DNA of 64,000 nt from contig NZ_CP009747.1 of NCBI RefSeq assembly GCF_000800255.1, positions 3,162,001 through 3,226,000 of the forward strand, given 5' to 3'. The DNA is from Pseudomonas parafulva. GTDB lineage: Bacteria; Pseudomonadota; Gammaproteobacteria; Pseudomonadales; Pseudomonadaceae. Of the stretch, positions 30,509 through 40,209 are shown one piece after another (position 1 is the first letter of the stretch; each line of letters opens with the position of its first letter). The notes below the pieces were generated by a model. It worked only from the letters and a program-made list of their open reading frames with translations. It was not told the origin of the DNA and ran no database searches. Both the position numbers and the translations under genes were made by a program.

Positions 30509-30524
30509 AGCAAGGGGCGTACCA
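30509..30524 (-). promoter_or_regulatory. Sigma-54 (RpoN) promoter of aapJQMP
   Basis: Minus strand TGGTACG-CCCC-TTGCT (30524-30509). GG and GC are separated by exactly 10 bases, as required for -24/-12 elements, with one mismatch to the TGGCACG-N4-TTGC consensus. The transcript would begin near 30497, about 170 nt before aapJ. It predicts nitrogen or two-component (enhancer-binding protein) control. I found no clear enhancer site in the remaining upstream bases. Confidence 0.75.
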
Positions 30525-30633
30525 CAGTGACCGCCTAAAGCGTTTAAGCAGACGTCAAGAGGGTAAAGTTGCAGCGTTGCGACATGCAGTTATGGCCCTC
30601 GCCATCCACGCCGCCTTTTCACGCACTCAATGA

Positions 30634-31317
<684 letters not shown>

Positions 31318-31419
31318 TTGCCCACGCGCCTGTAGTCGCGGGCGCATTGCACTACGCCGAGTGGGGTTCTTGCATTACACTGCCCGGCGTACATTCCTTA
31401 ATCAATTGACGAGACGACC

Positions 31420-32895
31420 GTGCTCAAGGCACTCAAGAAGATATTCGGCAAAGCCGACGCCGCCCCGCAGGCCGTCGCGCCCTCTGCCCCCGTGACAGCC
31501 CAAACGCCGCAGCCCACTGCCGCTCACCCGCCCAAGCCCGAGCGCGCCAGCGCGCCCAGCCCTCAGCCGGAGCCAGCGCCTCAGGCCACTGCACCGGTCG
31601 CCCGGACCCCGCGGGAAAAACCGCGCCGCGAGCGCAAACCCAAGCCGCAGGCCAGCCTGTGGAAACCGGAAGATTTCGTGGTCGAACCCCAGGAAGGCAA
31701 GACCCGCTTCCACGACTTCAAGCTCTCCGACACGTTGATGCATGCCATCCACGACCTGGGTTTCCCCTACTGCACGCCGATCCAGGCGCAGGTGCTGGGC
31801 CACACCCTGCGCGGCCAGGACGCCATCGGTCGGGCCCAGACCGGCACCGGCAAGACCGCCGCGTTCCTCATCTCGATCATTGCGCAACTGCAACAGACGC
31901 CGCCGCCCAAGGAACGCTACATGGGCGAGCCGCGCGCATTGATCATCGCGCCCACCCGTGAACTGGTGGTGCAGATCGCCAAGGACGCCGAAGCCCTGAC
32001 CCGCTACAGCGGGCTCAACGTGATGAGCTTCGTCGGCGGCATGGAGTACGACAAGCAGCTCAAGGCCCTGGAGAAACGCCACTGCGACATTCTGGTGGCC
32101 ACGCCTGGGCGCCTGCTGGACTTCCAGCAACGCGGCGAAGTGCACCTGGACATGGTCGAGGTGATGGTGCTGGACGAGGCCGATCGCATGCTCGACATGG
32201 GCTTCATCCCGCAGGTGCGGCAGATCATCCGTCAGACCCCGCCCAAGAGCGAACGTCAGACCCTGCTGTTCTCCGCCACCTTCACCGACGACGTGATGAA
32301 TCTGGCCAAGCAGTGGACCACCGATCCTGCCATCGTCGAGATCGAGCCGGAGAACGTGGCCAGCGAAACCGTCGAGCAGCACGTCTATGCCGTGGCCGGC
32401 AGCGACAAGTACAAGCTGCTGTACAACCTGGTGACGCAGAACGGCTGGCAGCGGGTGATGGTCTTCGCCAACCGCAAGGACGAGGTGCGGCGCATCGAGG
32501 AGCGCCTGGTGCGCGATGGCGTCAACGCCGCGCAACTGTCCGGCGACGTGCCGCAGCACAAGCGGATCCGCACCCTGGAGAACTTCCGTGAAGGGCGCGT
32601 CACCGTGCTGGTGGCCACCGATGTGGCCGGACGCGGCATTCACATCGACGGCATCAGCCATGTGATCAACTTCACCCTGCCGGAAGACCCGGACGACTAC
32701 GTGCACCGCATCGGCCGCACCGGGCGTGCGGGCACCAGCGGGGTGTCGATCAGCTTCGCCGGGGAGGACGACGCCTACCAACTGCCGGCGATCGAGGAAC
32801 TGCTGGGGCGCAAGATCAAATGCGAGATGCCGCCGGACGCGTTGCTCACGCCGGTGCCGCGCAAGGCCCAGGCGAGCGCCAACCCGTCGGTGTAG
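31420..32895 (+). CDS. rhlB: ATP-dependent RNA helicase RhlB (DEAD box)
   Basis: DEAD-box helicase, a partner of the RNase E degradosome in gamma-proteobacteria. 491 residues: a proline/alanine/glutamine-rich low-complexity N-terminus (about 10-80), Q-motif [10 protein letters not shown], motif I AQTGTGKT, motif II DEAD, motif III SAT and motif [15 protein letters not shown] start after a weak GAG site. The long disordered N-terminus is the main difference from the E. coli protein. Confidence 0.94.
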   Translation: MLKALKKIFGKADAAPQAVAPSAPVTAQTPQPTAAHPPKPERASAPSPQPEPAPQATAPVARTPREKPRRERKPKPQASLWKPEDFVVEPQEGKTRFHDFKLSDTLMHAIHDLGFPYCTPIQAQVLGHTLRGQDAIGRAQTGTGKTAAFLISIIAQLQQTPPPKERYMGEPRALIIAPTRELVVQIAKDAEALTRYSGLNVMSFVGGMEYDKQLKALEKRHCDILVATPGRLLDFQQRGEVHLDMVEVMVLDEADRMLDMGFIPQVRQIIRQTPPKSERQTLLFSATFTDDVMNLAKQWTTDPAIVEIEPENVASETVEQHVYAVAGSDKYKLLYNLVTQNGWQRVMVFANRKDEVRRIEERLVRDGVNAAQLSGDVPQHKRIRTLENFREGRVTVLVATDVAGRGIHIDGISHVINFTLPEDPDDYVHRIGRTGRAGTSGVSISFAGEDDAYQLPAIEELLGRKIKCEMPPDALLTPVPRKAQASANPSV

Positions 32896-32905
32896 ACGCG
32901 CCCGG

Positions 32906-33355
32906 CTACTGCCAGCGCTCGGCCGCGTCCTGGTCGCTCTGACGGCCTTCCACCCAGCGCGGCCCCTCCTGGGTGGTTTCCTTCTTCCAGAAGGGCGCGC
33001 GGGTCTTGAGGTAGTCCATGATGAAATTGCAGGCGTCGAACGCCGCCTGCCGGTGCGCGCTGGCCACGCCGACGAAGACGATCGGCTCGCCCGGCTCCAG
33101 CGCGCCGATGCGATGCAGCACCTCGACCTTCAACAACGGCCAGCGCTGCTGCGCCTCGTCGACGATCTTGCCCAGCGCCTTCTCGGTCATGCCCGGATAG
33201 TGCTCGAGGAACATCCCCGCCACCTCGCGCCCGTCATTGAAGTCGCGCACGTAGCCAACGAATCCCACCACCGCACCCACGCCGACATTCGCCGCGTGCA
33301 GGGCATTGAGCTCGTAGCCCGCATCGAAGACGGCCTGCTGAACCCGTATGGCCAT
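32906..33355 (-). CDS. moaE: Molybdopterin synthase catalytic subunit MoaE
   Basis: 149-residue large subunit of molybdopterin synthase, which converts cPMP to molybdopterin with sulfur from thiocarboxylated MoaD. Family motifs: GAVVGFVGYVRDFNDG, LEHYPGMTEKAL, VLHRIGALEPGEPIVFV, ASAHRQAAFDACNFIMDYLKTRAPFWKKE (the last lysines are active-site residues). It starts 2 bp after moaD and is convergent with rhlB. Confidence 0.96.
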   Translation of the reverse strand: MAIRVQQAVFDAGYELNALHAANVGVGAVVGFVGYVRDFNDGREVAGMFLEHYPGMTEKALGKIVDEAQQRWPLLKVEVLHRIGALEPGEPIVFVGVASAHRQAAFDACNFIMDYLKTRAPFWKKETTQEGPRWVEGRQSDQDAAERWQ

Positions 33356-33357
33356 GC

Positions 33358-33603
33358 TCAGCCTCCCGTTACCGGTGGGAAAAAGGCCACCTGGTCGCCC
33401 TCCTCCACGGGCTCGTCGAGCCGGCACAATTCCTCGTTGCGGGCGCACATCAGGTTCTGCTCGGCCAGCACCGCGTAGGCGCCGCCCTTGGCCAGCAACG
33501 CCTGGCGCACGTCGTCGAGCACCTGAAAATCGCCGTCGAGCGACTCGCCGTCGAGCCCGAGCCGCTCGCGGTAGCGGGCGAAATACAACGTCCTGATCTT
33601 CAT
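33358..33603 (-). CDS. moaD: Molybdopterin synthase sulfur carrier subunit MoaD
   Basis: 81-residue ubiquitin-like sulfur carrier: [20 protein letters not shown] at the start and the C-terminal diglycine (FFPPVTGG) that is thiocarboxylated. The ATG shares one base with the moaC stop (TGATG). Confidence 0.96.
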   Translation of the reverse strand: MKIRTLYFARYRERLGLDGESLDGDFQVLDDVRQALLAKGGAYAVLAEQNLMCARNEELCRLDEPVEEGDQVAFFPPVTGG

Positions 33604-34073
33604 CACACAGGCACCTGGTAATGGCCGCTCTTGCCGCCGATCTTCTCCAGCAGGCGCACCTGCTCGATGACCATGCCTTTGTCGACGGCCTTGCACATGT
33701 CGTAGATCGTCAGGGCGGCGACACTCGCGGCAGTCAGCGCCTCCATCTCCACCCCGGTCTGCCCAGCCAGCTTGCAGCGGGCGAGGATGTGCACGGCGTC
33801 TTCGCCGTCGGCGCGCAGCTCCACCTTGACGCTGGTAAGCATCAGCGGATGGCACAGTGGGATCAGGTCGCTGGTTTTCTTCGCCGCCTGGATACCCGCA
33901 ATGCGCGCCACGGCGAACACATCACCCTTGGGGTGCTCGCCCTCGACGATCATGCGCAGCGTGGCCGGCAACATGCGCACCCGCGCCTCGGCGCTGGCCT
34001 CACGTGAGGTCACGGCCTTTTCAGTGACGTCGACCATGTTGGCGCGCCCCTGGGAATCGAGATGAGTCAGCAC
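33603..34073 (-). CDS. moaC: Cyclic pyranopterin monophosphate synthase MoaC
   Basis: 156-residue enzyme that, after MoaA, forms cPMP from the 3',8-cyclo-GTP intermediate. Motifs: [23 protein letters not shown] at the N-terminus, [16 protein letters not shown], and the [27 protein letters not shown] stretch with catalytic K/D residues. First gene of moaCDE. The roughly 100 bp upstream do not hold a molybdenum-cofactor riboswitch that I can recognise. Confidence 0.97.
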   Translation of the reverse strand: MLTHLDSQGRANMVDVTEKAVTSREASAEARVRMLPATLRMIVEGEHPKGDVFAVARIAGIQAAKKTSDLIPLCHPLMLTSVKVELRADGEDAVHILARCKLAGQTGVEMEALTAASVAALTIYDMCKAVDKGMVIEQVRLLEKIGGKSGHYQVPV

Positions 34074-34144
34074 TGCTCTGCTCCTGTGAAGAGAGTGCAG
34101 AGTGTAAACCGCTACTGGGCGAATGTGCAGGCAAAGCGCCCCAG

Positions 34145-34160
34145 CGCCGGCGAGCCGGCG
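34145..34160. terminator. GC-rich hairpin between the PhoH-type gene and moaC
   Basis: CGCCGGC-GA-GCCGGCG lies 16 bases after the stop of the upstream PhoH-type gene (minus strand). No T-run follows; possible terminator or processing site only. Confidence 0.4.
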
Positions 34161-34175
34161 TTGAGGCGTTGGGGG

Positions 34176-35570
34176 CTACATATGCGACTCGGCGTACTCG
34201 GCCAGCACCGAGCGCGGCACACCCTGCAGGGTGATGTGCACGCCGTGGGGGAAGTCCTTGAAGCGCTCGGTGAGGTAGGTCAGGCCCGAGCTGGTGGCGG
34301 ACAGGTAGGGGGTGTCGATCTGTGCCAGGTTGCCCAGACATACCACTTTCGAGCCGGAGCCGGCACGGGTGATGATGGTCTTCATCTGGTGCGGGGTGAG
34401 GTTCTGGCATTCATCGATGAGGATCAGGCTCTGCTGGAAGCTGCGCCCACGAATGTAGTTCAGCGACTTGAACTGCAACGGCACGCGCTCGAGGATGTAC
34501 TCCACGCTGCCATGGGTGCTCTCGTCATCCATGTGCAAGGCTTCGAGGTTGTCGGTGATGGCGCCCAGCCAAGGCTCCATCTTCTCCGCCTCGGTGCCCG
34601 GCAGGAAGCCGATCTCCTGGTCCAGGCCCTGCACGCTGCGGGTGGCGATGATGCGCCGGTAGCGCTTGCTGACCATGGTCTGCTCGATGGCAGCGGCCAG
34701 CGCCAGGATGGTCTTGCCCGAGCCGGCGGCGCCGGTCAGGTTGACCAGGTGGATGTCCGGGTCGAGCAAGGCGAACAGCGCCAGGCTCTGATGGATGTCG
34801 CGCGGCTTCAGGCCCCAGGCCTCCTGATGCAGCAACGGTTCCTGGTGCAGGTCCAGTAGCAGCAATTCGCCTTCGCGCACCCCTTTGATCCAGCCGACGA
34901 AACCTTGCTCGTCGATGATGAACTCGTTCACGTGCACCGCCGGCAGCGGCTCGCTCAATTGCACGCGATGCCAGGTGCGGCCGCGCTCCTGGCGGGTGTC
35001 GACCTTGCTCACGCGGTCCCAGAACGAGCCGCTGACCGAATGGTAGCCCTTGGACAACAGCGACACGTCGTCGACCAACTGGTCGGTGCTGTAGTCCTCG
35101 GCGGCGATGCCGCAGGCCCGCGCCTTCAGGCGCATGTTGATGTCCTTGGTCACCAGCACCACGTCCAGGTCGCCGCGCCGAGCCCGCAGCTCCAGCAACT
35201 GGTTGATGATGATGTTGTCGTTCAGGTGTTCGGGCAGCAGCCGCGACGGCTCGTGGCGCGGACTCATCAGGATCGACAGGAAACCCTTGGGACCGCTCTT
35301 GCCACGCTGGATCGGCACGCCCTGTTCGACGTCGGTGGGCGAGGCCTCACCCAGGGTCTGATCGATCAGGCGGATGGCCTGGCGGCATTCGGCGGCGATG
35401 GTCTGCTTGCCGGTCTTGAGCTTGTCGAGCTCCTCCAGCACCGTCATCGGGATGGCGACGTGGTGCTCCTCGAAGTTGAGCAAGGCGTTGGGGTCGTGTA
35501 TCAGGACGTTGGTATCGAGGACATACAGGATGGGCTTGTTGGAGGAAGGGTTGCGTCCTTGGTCATCCAT
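34176..35570 (-). CDS. PIN-PhoH fusion ATPase (PhoH2 type)
   Basis: 464-residue protein with an N-terminal PIN ribonuclease domain (about 13-150; ILYVLDTNVLIHDPNALLNF, with the later acidic residues in LVTKDINMRLKA) and a C-terminal PhoH helicase-like ATPase domain (Walker A GAAGSGKT near 270, Walker B LILIDECQNLTPHQMKTIITR). This is the PhoH2 architecture, shown in actinobacteria to unwind and cleave RNA. No separate antitoxin-like partner is seen upstream, unlike PhoAT-PhoH2 pairs. Confidence 0.93.
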   Translation of the reverse strand: MDDQGRNPSSNKPILYVLDTNVLIHDPNALLNFEEHHVAIPMTVLEELDKLKTGKQTIAAECRQAIRLIDQTLGEASPTDVEQGVPIQRGKSGPKGFLSILMSPRHEPSRLLPEHLNDNIIINQLLELRARRGDLDVVLVTKDINMRLKARACGIAAEDYSTDQLVDDVSLLSKGYHSVSGSFWDRVSKVDTRQERGRTWHRVQLSEPLPAVHVNEFIIDEQGFVGWIKGVREGELLLLDLHQEPLLHQEAWGLKPRDIHQSLALFALLDPDIHLVNLTGAAGSGKTILALAAAIEQTMVSKRYRRIIATRSVQGLDQEIGFLPGTEAEKMEPWLGAITDNLEALHMDDESTHGSVEYILERVPLQFKSLNYIRGRSFQQSLILIDECQNLTPHQMKTIITRAGSGSKVVCLGNLAQIDTPYLSATSSGLTYLTERFKDFPHGVHITLQGVPRSVLAEYAESHM

Positions 35571-35873
35571 ACTCGGTCACCTTATGTGAAAGCAGGACGG
35601 CACAGGCGTACTGCGCCGCAGAGTGACCGCCGTTCTCCCCGTATCCGCGTCGTTACGGGCGGGGAGCGCACCTGGCAGAAGGAGGGCCTGGATGACGCCA
35701 CCTGTGCTGCAGGAATCGGCTGTCTGGCTCCTTCATACCGCAAAAAGCGTGACGGAAAAAAGACTTTTTACGCGCACATGAAGTTTATTTTGCTGAATGA
35801 CGAAGCGCCCTTGGCGTGATGCGCAACGACGACTACAGTCAGGGATGGAGCCGTTTTTTCTCCTGCACCACCG
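35571..35873. other. Non-coding gap between the deacetylase-like gene and the PhoH2 gene
   Basis: 303 bp without a convincing gene. It must hold the end of the upstream minus-strand unit and the PhoH2 promoter. An imperfect hairpin CTCCCCG...CGGGGAG (35635-35666) is the only structure I see. The stretch 35740-35800 is AT-richer than its surroundings. Confidence 0.5.
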
Positions 35874-37031
35874 TTAGCGCGCCGTCGCGTAGGCGTGGCA
35901 GTCTTCCCAGCCGATACCGCTCTGCGCCGTGTGCTGCAGCAGCCATTGGAGCGCAGGCTGGGCCTTGGGCTGGCTGTCATGGAACTGGATCACGCCCTTG
36001 CGCCATAACAGCATCAGCGTCAGCACGCGCTGGGCCGATTGCTCGGCGTCCAGCGCGGTGTCGTCCTGGGCATCGATGTCCCACAACGACACCTGTAGCC
36101 CCTGCGCGGTCATGAAGCCTTCGCCATCGGCGCGGCGCTGGCCATAGGGTGGTCGAAACAGGGGGACATACTGCTCGGGCATCAGCGCCTGCACCTGCGC
36201 CTGGCTGCGCCGCAGCGAGTCCTGCCAGTCCTGCCACTGGGCATGCGAGCGGTATTCCCAGCCCTGGATGCCCACGCACTGCCCGGCGTACAAGCTCGCC
36301 ACATCCGCGCCCTGGCTGGCGTCGCGGCGCTGCTGCACGCGGCTGCCGAGCACGAAGAAGGTGCCGCCCAGCTTCTGCCGGCGCAGGTAGTCGGCCAGTG
36401 TATCGCTGCTGCTGCCCACCGGGCCCGGGCCTCCGGCGAAGGTCAGCAGGAACACCCGATCGTTGAGCTCGTCGCCGCTGCGCTCGCGGCTGGAGAGTCG
36501 TTCGACCTCGCTGCTGGTCTGCGGAAACAGCGCGGCCTTGCGCAATTGCTCGTCCAGGTAGCGCTGGTTGAAGCGATGACTGGGCTCGACCCACCCCTGG
36601 TAGAACTCGCCCACCTCGCTGGCGAAGGTCGCCGAGCGCGTGCGCAGATCCGCCATCGAGTCCACGGCGTAGCAGAACGACGCATCCTCCTCGCAGCTCA
36701 GTTGCGCCTGCTGGTAGTTCTCCCACAAGCGCTGCCACATCCGCGCCCGCACCGCGCGCACCACCGACAGGTTGATCTGGCGCAGCCCCAGGCGCGCCGC
36801 CAGGCTGCCTTCATCGAGCATCTCGCTTTCATGCAGCACCTGGGCGAAGGAGAGGATCTGCGCCCGCGAGGCCACATCGAACAGGACCGGGCTGTCGAGC
36901 TGTTCCGGCCACAGGCTGCGGTCGAAACTGACCGCCAGCGGCGGGGCAGCCTGCGCCGCCGTAGCGAACAGCGCGAACAGAAGAGCGAGGGCGATGCGCA
37001 CGAGCAGTCTCCGCAAAATGAACTGACGCAC
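35874..37031 (-). CDS. Exported NodB-like polysaccharide deacetylase homologue, probably catalytically degenerate
   Basis: 385 residues: signal peptide (about 1-28, ending TAAQAA), an alpha-helical N-terminal region (30-190) and a C-terminal NodB-like domain. The domain keeps motif 3 FRPPYG and a FHDS-type motif 5, but motif 1 reads T-F-A-G-G-P (197-202) instead of T-F-D-D-G-P, so both the base and a metal-binding Asp are missing, and the H-x3-H motif is reduced to SHAQWQDW. I infer a non-enzymatic or altered role. The start follows a weak site; neighbours give no pathway. Confidence 0.85.
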   Translation of the reverse strand: MRQFILRRLLVRIALALLFALFATAAQAAPPLAVSFDRSLWPEQLDSPVLFDVASRAQILSFAQVLHESEMLDEGSLAARLGLRQINLSVVRAVRARMWQRLWENYQQAQLSCEEDASFCYAVDSMADLRTRSATFASEVGEFYQGWVEPSHRFNQRYLDEQLRKAALFPQTSSEVERLSSRERSGDELNDRVFLLTFAGGPGPVGSSSDTLADYLRRQKLGGTFFVLGSRVQQRRDASQGADVASLYAGQCVGIQGWEYRSHAQWQDWQDSLRRSQAQVQALMPEQYVPLFRPPYGQRRADGEGFMTAQGLQVSLWDIDAQDDTALDAEQSAQRVLTLMLLWRKGVIQFHDSQPKAQPALQWLLQHTAQSGIGWEDCHAYATAR

Positions 37032-37135
37032 TATAGCGTCACAGCCGCCGATGGTCTGTGCCTATGGCAGGCATAGTTTGGCGCGCCAGCGCAGGCCCCC
37101 GTAGAATCACGCCAACCTTTCCAGGAGCCGACCCC

Positions 37136-37915
37136 ATGTTGACGGTGATTTCCCCCGCCAAGACCCTCGACTACGACACCCCACCCGTCACCCAGCGTCA
37201 TACCCTGCCCCAGCACCTGGATCATGCGCAGATCCTCATTGAGCAACTGCGCGATTTTTCGCCGGCGCAGATCGCCGAACTGATGCACCTGTCCGACAAG
37301 CTCGCCGGCCTCAACGCCGCCCGCTTCGGCAGCTGGACGGCCGACTTCACTCCCACCAACGCCAAGCAGGCGCTGCTGGCCTTCAAGGGCGACGTGTACA
37401 CCGGGCTGGACGCCGAAAGCCTGAGCGAAGACGACTTCGCCTATGCCCAGCAGCACCTGCGCATGCTCTCGGGCCTGTACGGGCTGCTGCGTCCTCTGGA
37501 CCTGATGCAGCCCTATCGCCTGGAGATGGGCACCAAGCTGGCAAACGCTCGCGGCAAGGACCTCTACGCCTTCTGGGACACGCGCATCAGCGAATGGTTG
37601 AACCAGGCCCTGGCCGACCAGGGCGATGACCTGCTGCTGAACCTGGCCAGCAACGAGTACTTCGGTGCGGTGAAGAAAAACGCGCTCAAGGCGCGGGTGA
37701 TCGACGTCGACTTCAAGGACCTGAAGAACGGCCAATACAAGATCATCAGTTTCTACGCCAAGAAAGCCCGTGGCCTGATGAGCCGCTTCGTGATCCAGGA
37801 GCGCATCGCCGACCCCGAGCAGCTCAAGGGCTTCGACGTCCAGGGCTACTACTACAGTGCCGAGCAGTCGCGGCCAGACCATCTGGTGTTCCTGCGCGAC
37901 CAGCCCGAGCCCTGA
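37136..37915 (+). CDS. yaaA: Peroxide stress protein YaaA
   Basis: 259-residue DUF328 protein: [17 protein letters not shown] at the N-terminus, then [51 protein letters not shown] and [12 protein letters not shown]. In E. coli YaaA lowers free iron during peroxide stress and binds DNA. Start follows CCAGGAG. A GC-rich hairpin follows the stop. Confidence 0.94.
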   Translation: MLTVISPAKTLDYDTPPVTQRHTLPQHLDHAQILIEQLRDFSPAQIAELMHLSDKLAGLNAARFGSWTADFTPTNAKQALLAFKGDVYTGLDAESLSEDDFAYAQQHLRMLSGLYGLLRPLDLMQPYRLEMGTKLANARGKDLYAFWDTRISEWLNQALADQGDDLLLNLASNEYFGAVKKNALKARVIDVDFKDLKNGQYKIISFYAKKARGLMSRFVIQERIADPEQLKGFDVQGYYYSAEQSRPDHLVFLRDQPEP

Positions 37916-37922
37916 CCCCACC

Positions 37923-37945
37923 GCCCCGCCACTCCCAGGCGGGGC
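37923..37945 (+). terminator. GC-rich hairpin after yaaA
   Basis: GCCCCGCC-ACTCCCA-GGCGGGGC, perfect 8-bp stem 7 bases after the yaaA stop; no T-run, so termination is only likely. Confidence 0.5.
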
Positions 37946-38838
37946 TAATCGGTGACCCACACCCACACTCACCCCGCCTCGAGGCCCTGGGCCTGCACGC
38001 CCGTCACCTGCGGGAGGTCCACGTATCGTCACGAACAATGAGCCTCGATCCCTGGTCACGAAAGCCACAAAAACCCGGCGGTTAAATGCAGCCGTCTGTG
38101 GTCGTCGTCAGCTCAGCGAAAATTCGACACCAGGAACGCCAAAAAATGGTCGCCAAAAAACCATCAGCCCTGTCTGTTGCCTAGGTTCATGAACGACCAC
38201 TCGTAAATTTCCGACTTTTTTTGAAAAAAAATTTCCGATGCTGGCATATAACCATCCCACCTCGTTTTGCCCCTTTATATATCGGGACGAAACCGGACCG
38301 TGCCATCAGAATGAAAGTATTTATCATTGAAAAAATATTTAGAAATCTTTCATCTGCGCCGAACCCACCCCGGAACTTACCTTCCAAGCACCGCTCATAC
38401 CACCCGTAACGATTCACCAGCGTGCAACGTGAGAGATGACTTACAGCTAACTTAAGGCCGGTTTCCACTGCCGGCCCCGACAACTTCGGCTACCGCTTCG
38501 GGTACACCCAGCGGCCGGTCCAAGAAGGAGAGACGCGCCCCTTACTAATCGTCCTAGTGGTTGATTTCAAAGGATTTACTCACTTGAAAGAACAAGCACA
38601 GCAACGCACCGCATAAGGCGTTGCAATAAAGACGGCTGCATTCAAGGGCACGCCTTTTAATTACTGGCCATTTAATTGCCAAGTTTGAGCGCACTGCAGT
38701 ATGCGCTCCGGATTCGTTCATGCCTGCGCCCGGTGAAGTGTCACTTCGCCATGGATCCGTGCGCCTGCAAGAGCAGGTCAATCAACCCGGCTCGGTTCTG
38801 TGGAAGAACCGGCGCGATATACACACGAGGTGAATACG
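37946..38838 (+). promoter_or_regulatory. Alginate operon control region and long algD leader
   Basis: About 0.9 kb without a gene, AT-richer than the rest, upstream of algD. Seen directly: paired CGCCAAAAAA motifs (38137-38146, 38151-38160); AAATTTCCGA twice 24 bp apart (38205-38214, 38229-38238) around A/T-runs; an AlgU-type promoter (38373-38399); and in the transcribed leader a hairpin GGCCGG-TTTCCACTG-CCGGCC (38456-38476) and GAAGTG-T-CACTTC near 38736. In P. aeruginosa the same region binds AlgR, AmrZ, AlgB and IHF over several hundred bp; I cannot identify good matches to the AlgR core here. A/T-runs suggest MvaT/H-NS-like or IHF binding. Confidence 0.7.
38373..38399 (+). promoter_or_regulatory. 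AlgU (sigma-22/RpoE-type) promoter of the alginate operon
   Basis: GGAACTT (GAACTT 38373-38378), 16-bp spacer, TCATA (38395-38399). GAACTT with this spacing is the AlgU -35 consensus, and the sequence resembles the P. aeruginosa algD promoter. The leader would be about 430 nt, comparable to the long algD leader known there. Confidence 0.75.
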
Positions 38839-40155
38839 ATGCGTATCAGCATCTTTGGTTTGGGTTACGTAGGTGCCGTCTGTGCAGGTTGCCTGTCGGC
38901 ACGCGGTCATGAAGTGATCGGCGTGGACGTGTCCACCACCAAGATCGACCTGATCAATCAGGGCAAGTCGCCCATCGTCGAGCCGGGCCTGGAGCAATTG
39001 CTGCAACAGGGCATCGCTAATGGCCGACTGCGTGGCACCACTGACTTCGCCGAAGCCATCCGCGCCAGCGACGTGTCGATGATCTGCGTCGGCACCCCCA
39101 GCAAGAAAAATGGCGACCTGGGCCTTGAGTACATCGAATCGGTGTGCCGCGAGATCGGCTATGTGCTGCGCGACACCACCCGCCGCCACACCATCGTGGT
39201 GCGCAGCACCGTGCTGCCGGGCACCGTGAAGAACGTGGTGATCCCAATCCTCGAAGACTGCTCCGGCAAGAAGGCGGGCGTCGATTTCGGCGTGGCGGTC
39301 AACCCCGAGTTCCTGCGCGAAAGCACCGCGATCAAGGACTACGACCAGCCACCGATGACCGTCATCGGCGAACTGGACAGCGCCAGCGGCGACGTGCTCC
39401 AAGCCATCTACGAAGAGCTCGACGCGCCGATCATCCGCAAGCCGATCGAAGTGGCCGAGATGATCAAGTACACCTGCAACGTCTGGCACGCCACCAAGGT
39501 CACCTTCGCCAACGAAATCGGCAACATCGCCAAGGCCGTGGGCGTCGATGGCCGCGAAGTGATGGACGTGGTCTGCCAGGACAAGGCCCTGAACCTGTCG
39601 CAGTACTACATGCGCCCTGGCTTCGCCTTCGGCGGCTCGTGCCTGCCCAAGGACGTGCGCGCCCTCACCTACCGCGCCGCCAGCCTCGACGTGAAAGCAC
39701 CTCTGCTCGATTCGCTGATGCGCAGCAACGAGTCCCAGGTGCAGAACGCCTTCGACATCATCGAAAGCCATGACAAGCGCAAGGTCGCCCTGCTTGGCCT
39801 GAGCTTCAAGGCCGGCACCGACGACCTGCGCGAAAGCCCGCTGGTGGAACTGGCCGAGCGCCTGATCGGCAAGGGCTACGAGCTGAACATCTACGACCAG
39901 AACGTCGAGTACGCCCGTGTCCACGGCGCCAACAAAGACTACATCGAGTCGAAGATCCCGCACGTGTCCTCGCTGCTCAACGCCGACTTCCAGCAGGTGA
40001 TCGACGGCGCCGACATCATCGTCCTGGGCAACCGCGACGAGCAGTTCCGCGCCCTCGCCCAGCAGGCGCCGGCAGGCAAGCAGGTGATCGACCTGGTCGG
40101 TTTCATGAGCAAGCCCACCAGCACCGCCAGCCGCACCGAAGGCATCTGCTGGTAA
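38839..40155 (+). CDS. algD: GDP-mannose 6-dehydrogenase AlgD
   Basis: NAD-dependent four-electron oxidation of GDP-mannose to GDP-mannuronate, the committed step of alginate synthesis. 438 residues: Rossmann motif IFGLGYVGAVCAGCL (5-19), active-site Cys268 in FGGSCLPKD, and a C-terminal UDP/GDP-binding domain (LGLSFKAGTDDLRESPLVEL). ATG at 38839 after GAGGTG. First gene of the twelve-gene operon. Confidence 0.99.
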   Translation: MRISIFGLGYVGAVCAGCLSARGHEVIGVDVSTTKIDLINQGKSPIVEPGLEQLLQQGIANGRLRGTTDFAEAIRASDVSMICVGTPSKKNGDLGLEYIESVCREIGYVLRDTTRRHTIVVRSTVLPGTVKNVVIPILEDCSGKKAGVDFGVAVNPEFLRESTAIKDYDQPPMTVIGELDSASGDVLQAIYEELDAPIIRKPIEVAEMIKYTCNVWHATKVTFANEIGNIAKAVGVDGREVMDVVCQDKALNLSQYYMRPGFAFGGSCLPKDVRALTYRAASLDVKAPLLDSLMRSNESQVQNAFDIIESHDKRKVALLGLSFKAGTDDLRESPLVELAERLIGKGYELNIYDQNVEYARVHGANKDYIESKIPHVSSLLNADFQQVIDGADIIVLGNRDEQFRALAQQAPAGKQVIDLVGFMSKPTSTASRTEGICW

Positions 40156-40209
40156 GCCAGCCCGACGCGGGGCCACCCGGCCCCGCCTTTTCCCGATTTC
40201 TCGCGACGG

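Noticed and set aside
34074-34175. Molybdenum-cofactor riboswitch before moaC
   Set aside because: Only about 100 bp are available, and I do not see the expected multi-helix structure; only a short GC hairpin is there.
38187-38483. 98-codon minus-strand frame in the alginate control region
   Set aside because: No ribosome binding site, no recognisable family, and it overlaps the AlgU promoter and A-tract repeats.
37946-38838. AlgR binding sites of the CCGTTCGTC type
   Set aside because: No copy with fewer than two changes was found on either strand by eye; weak look-alikes near 38030 and 38285 are not convincing.
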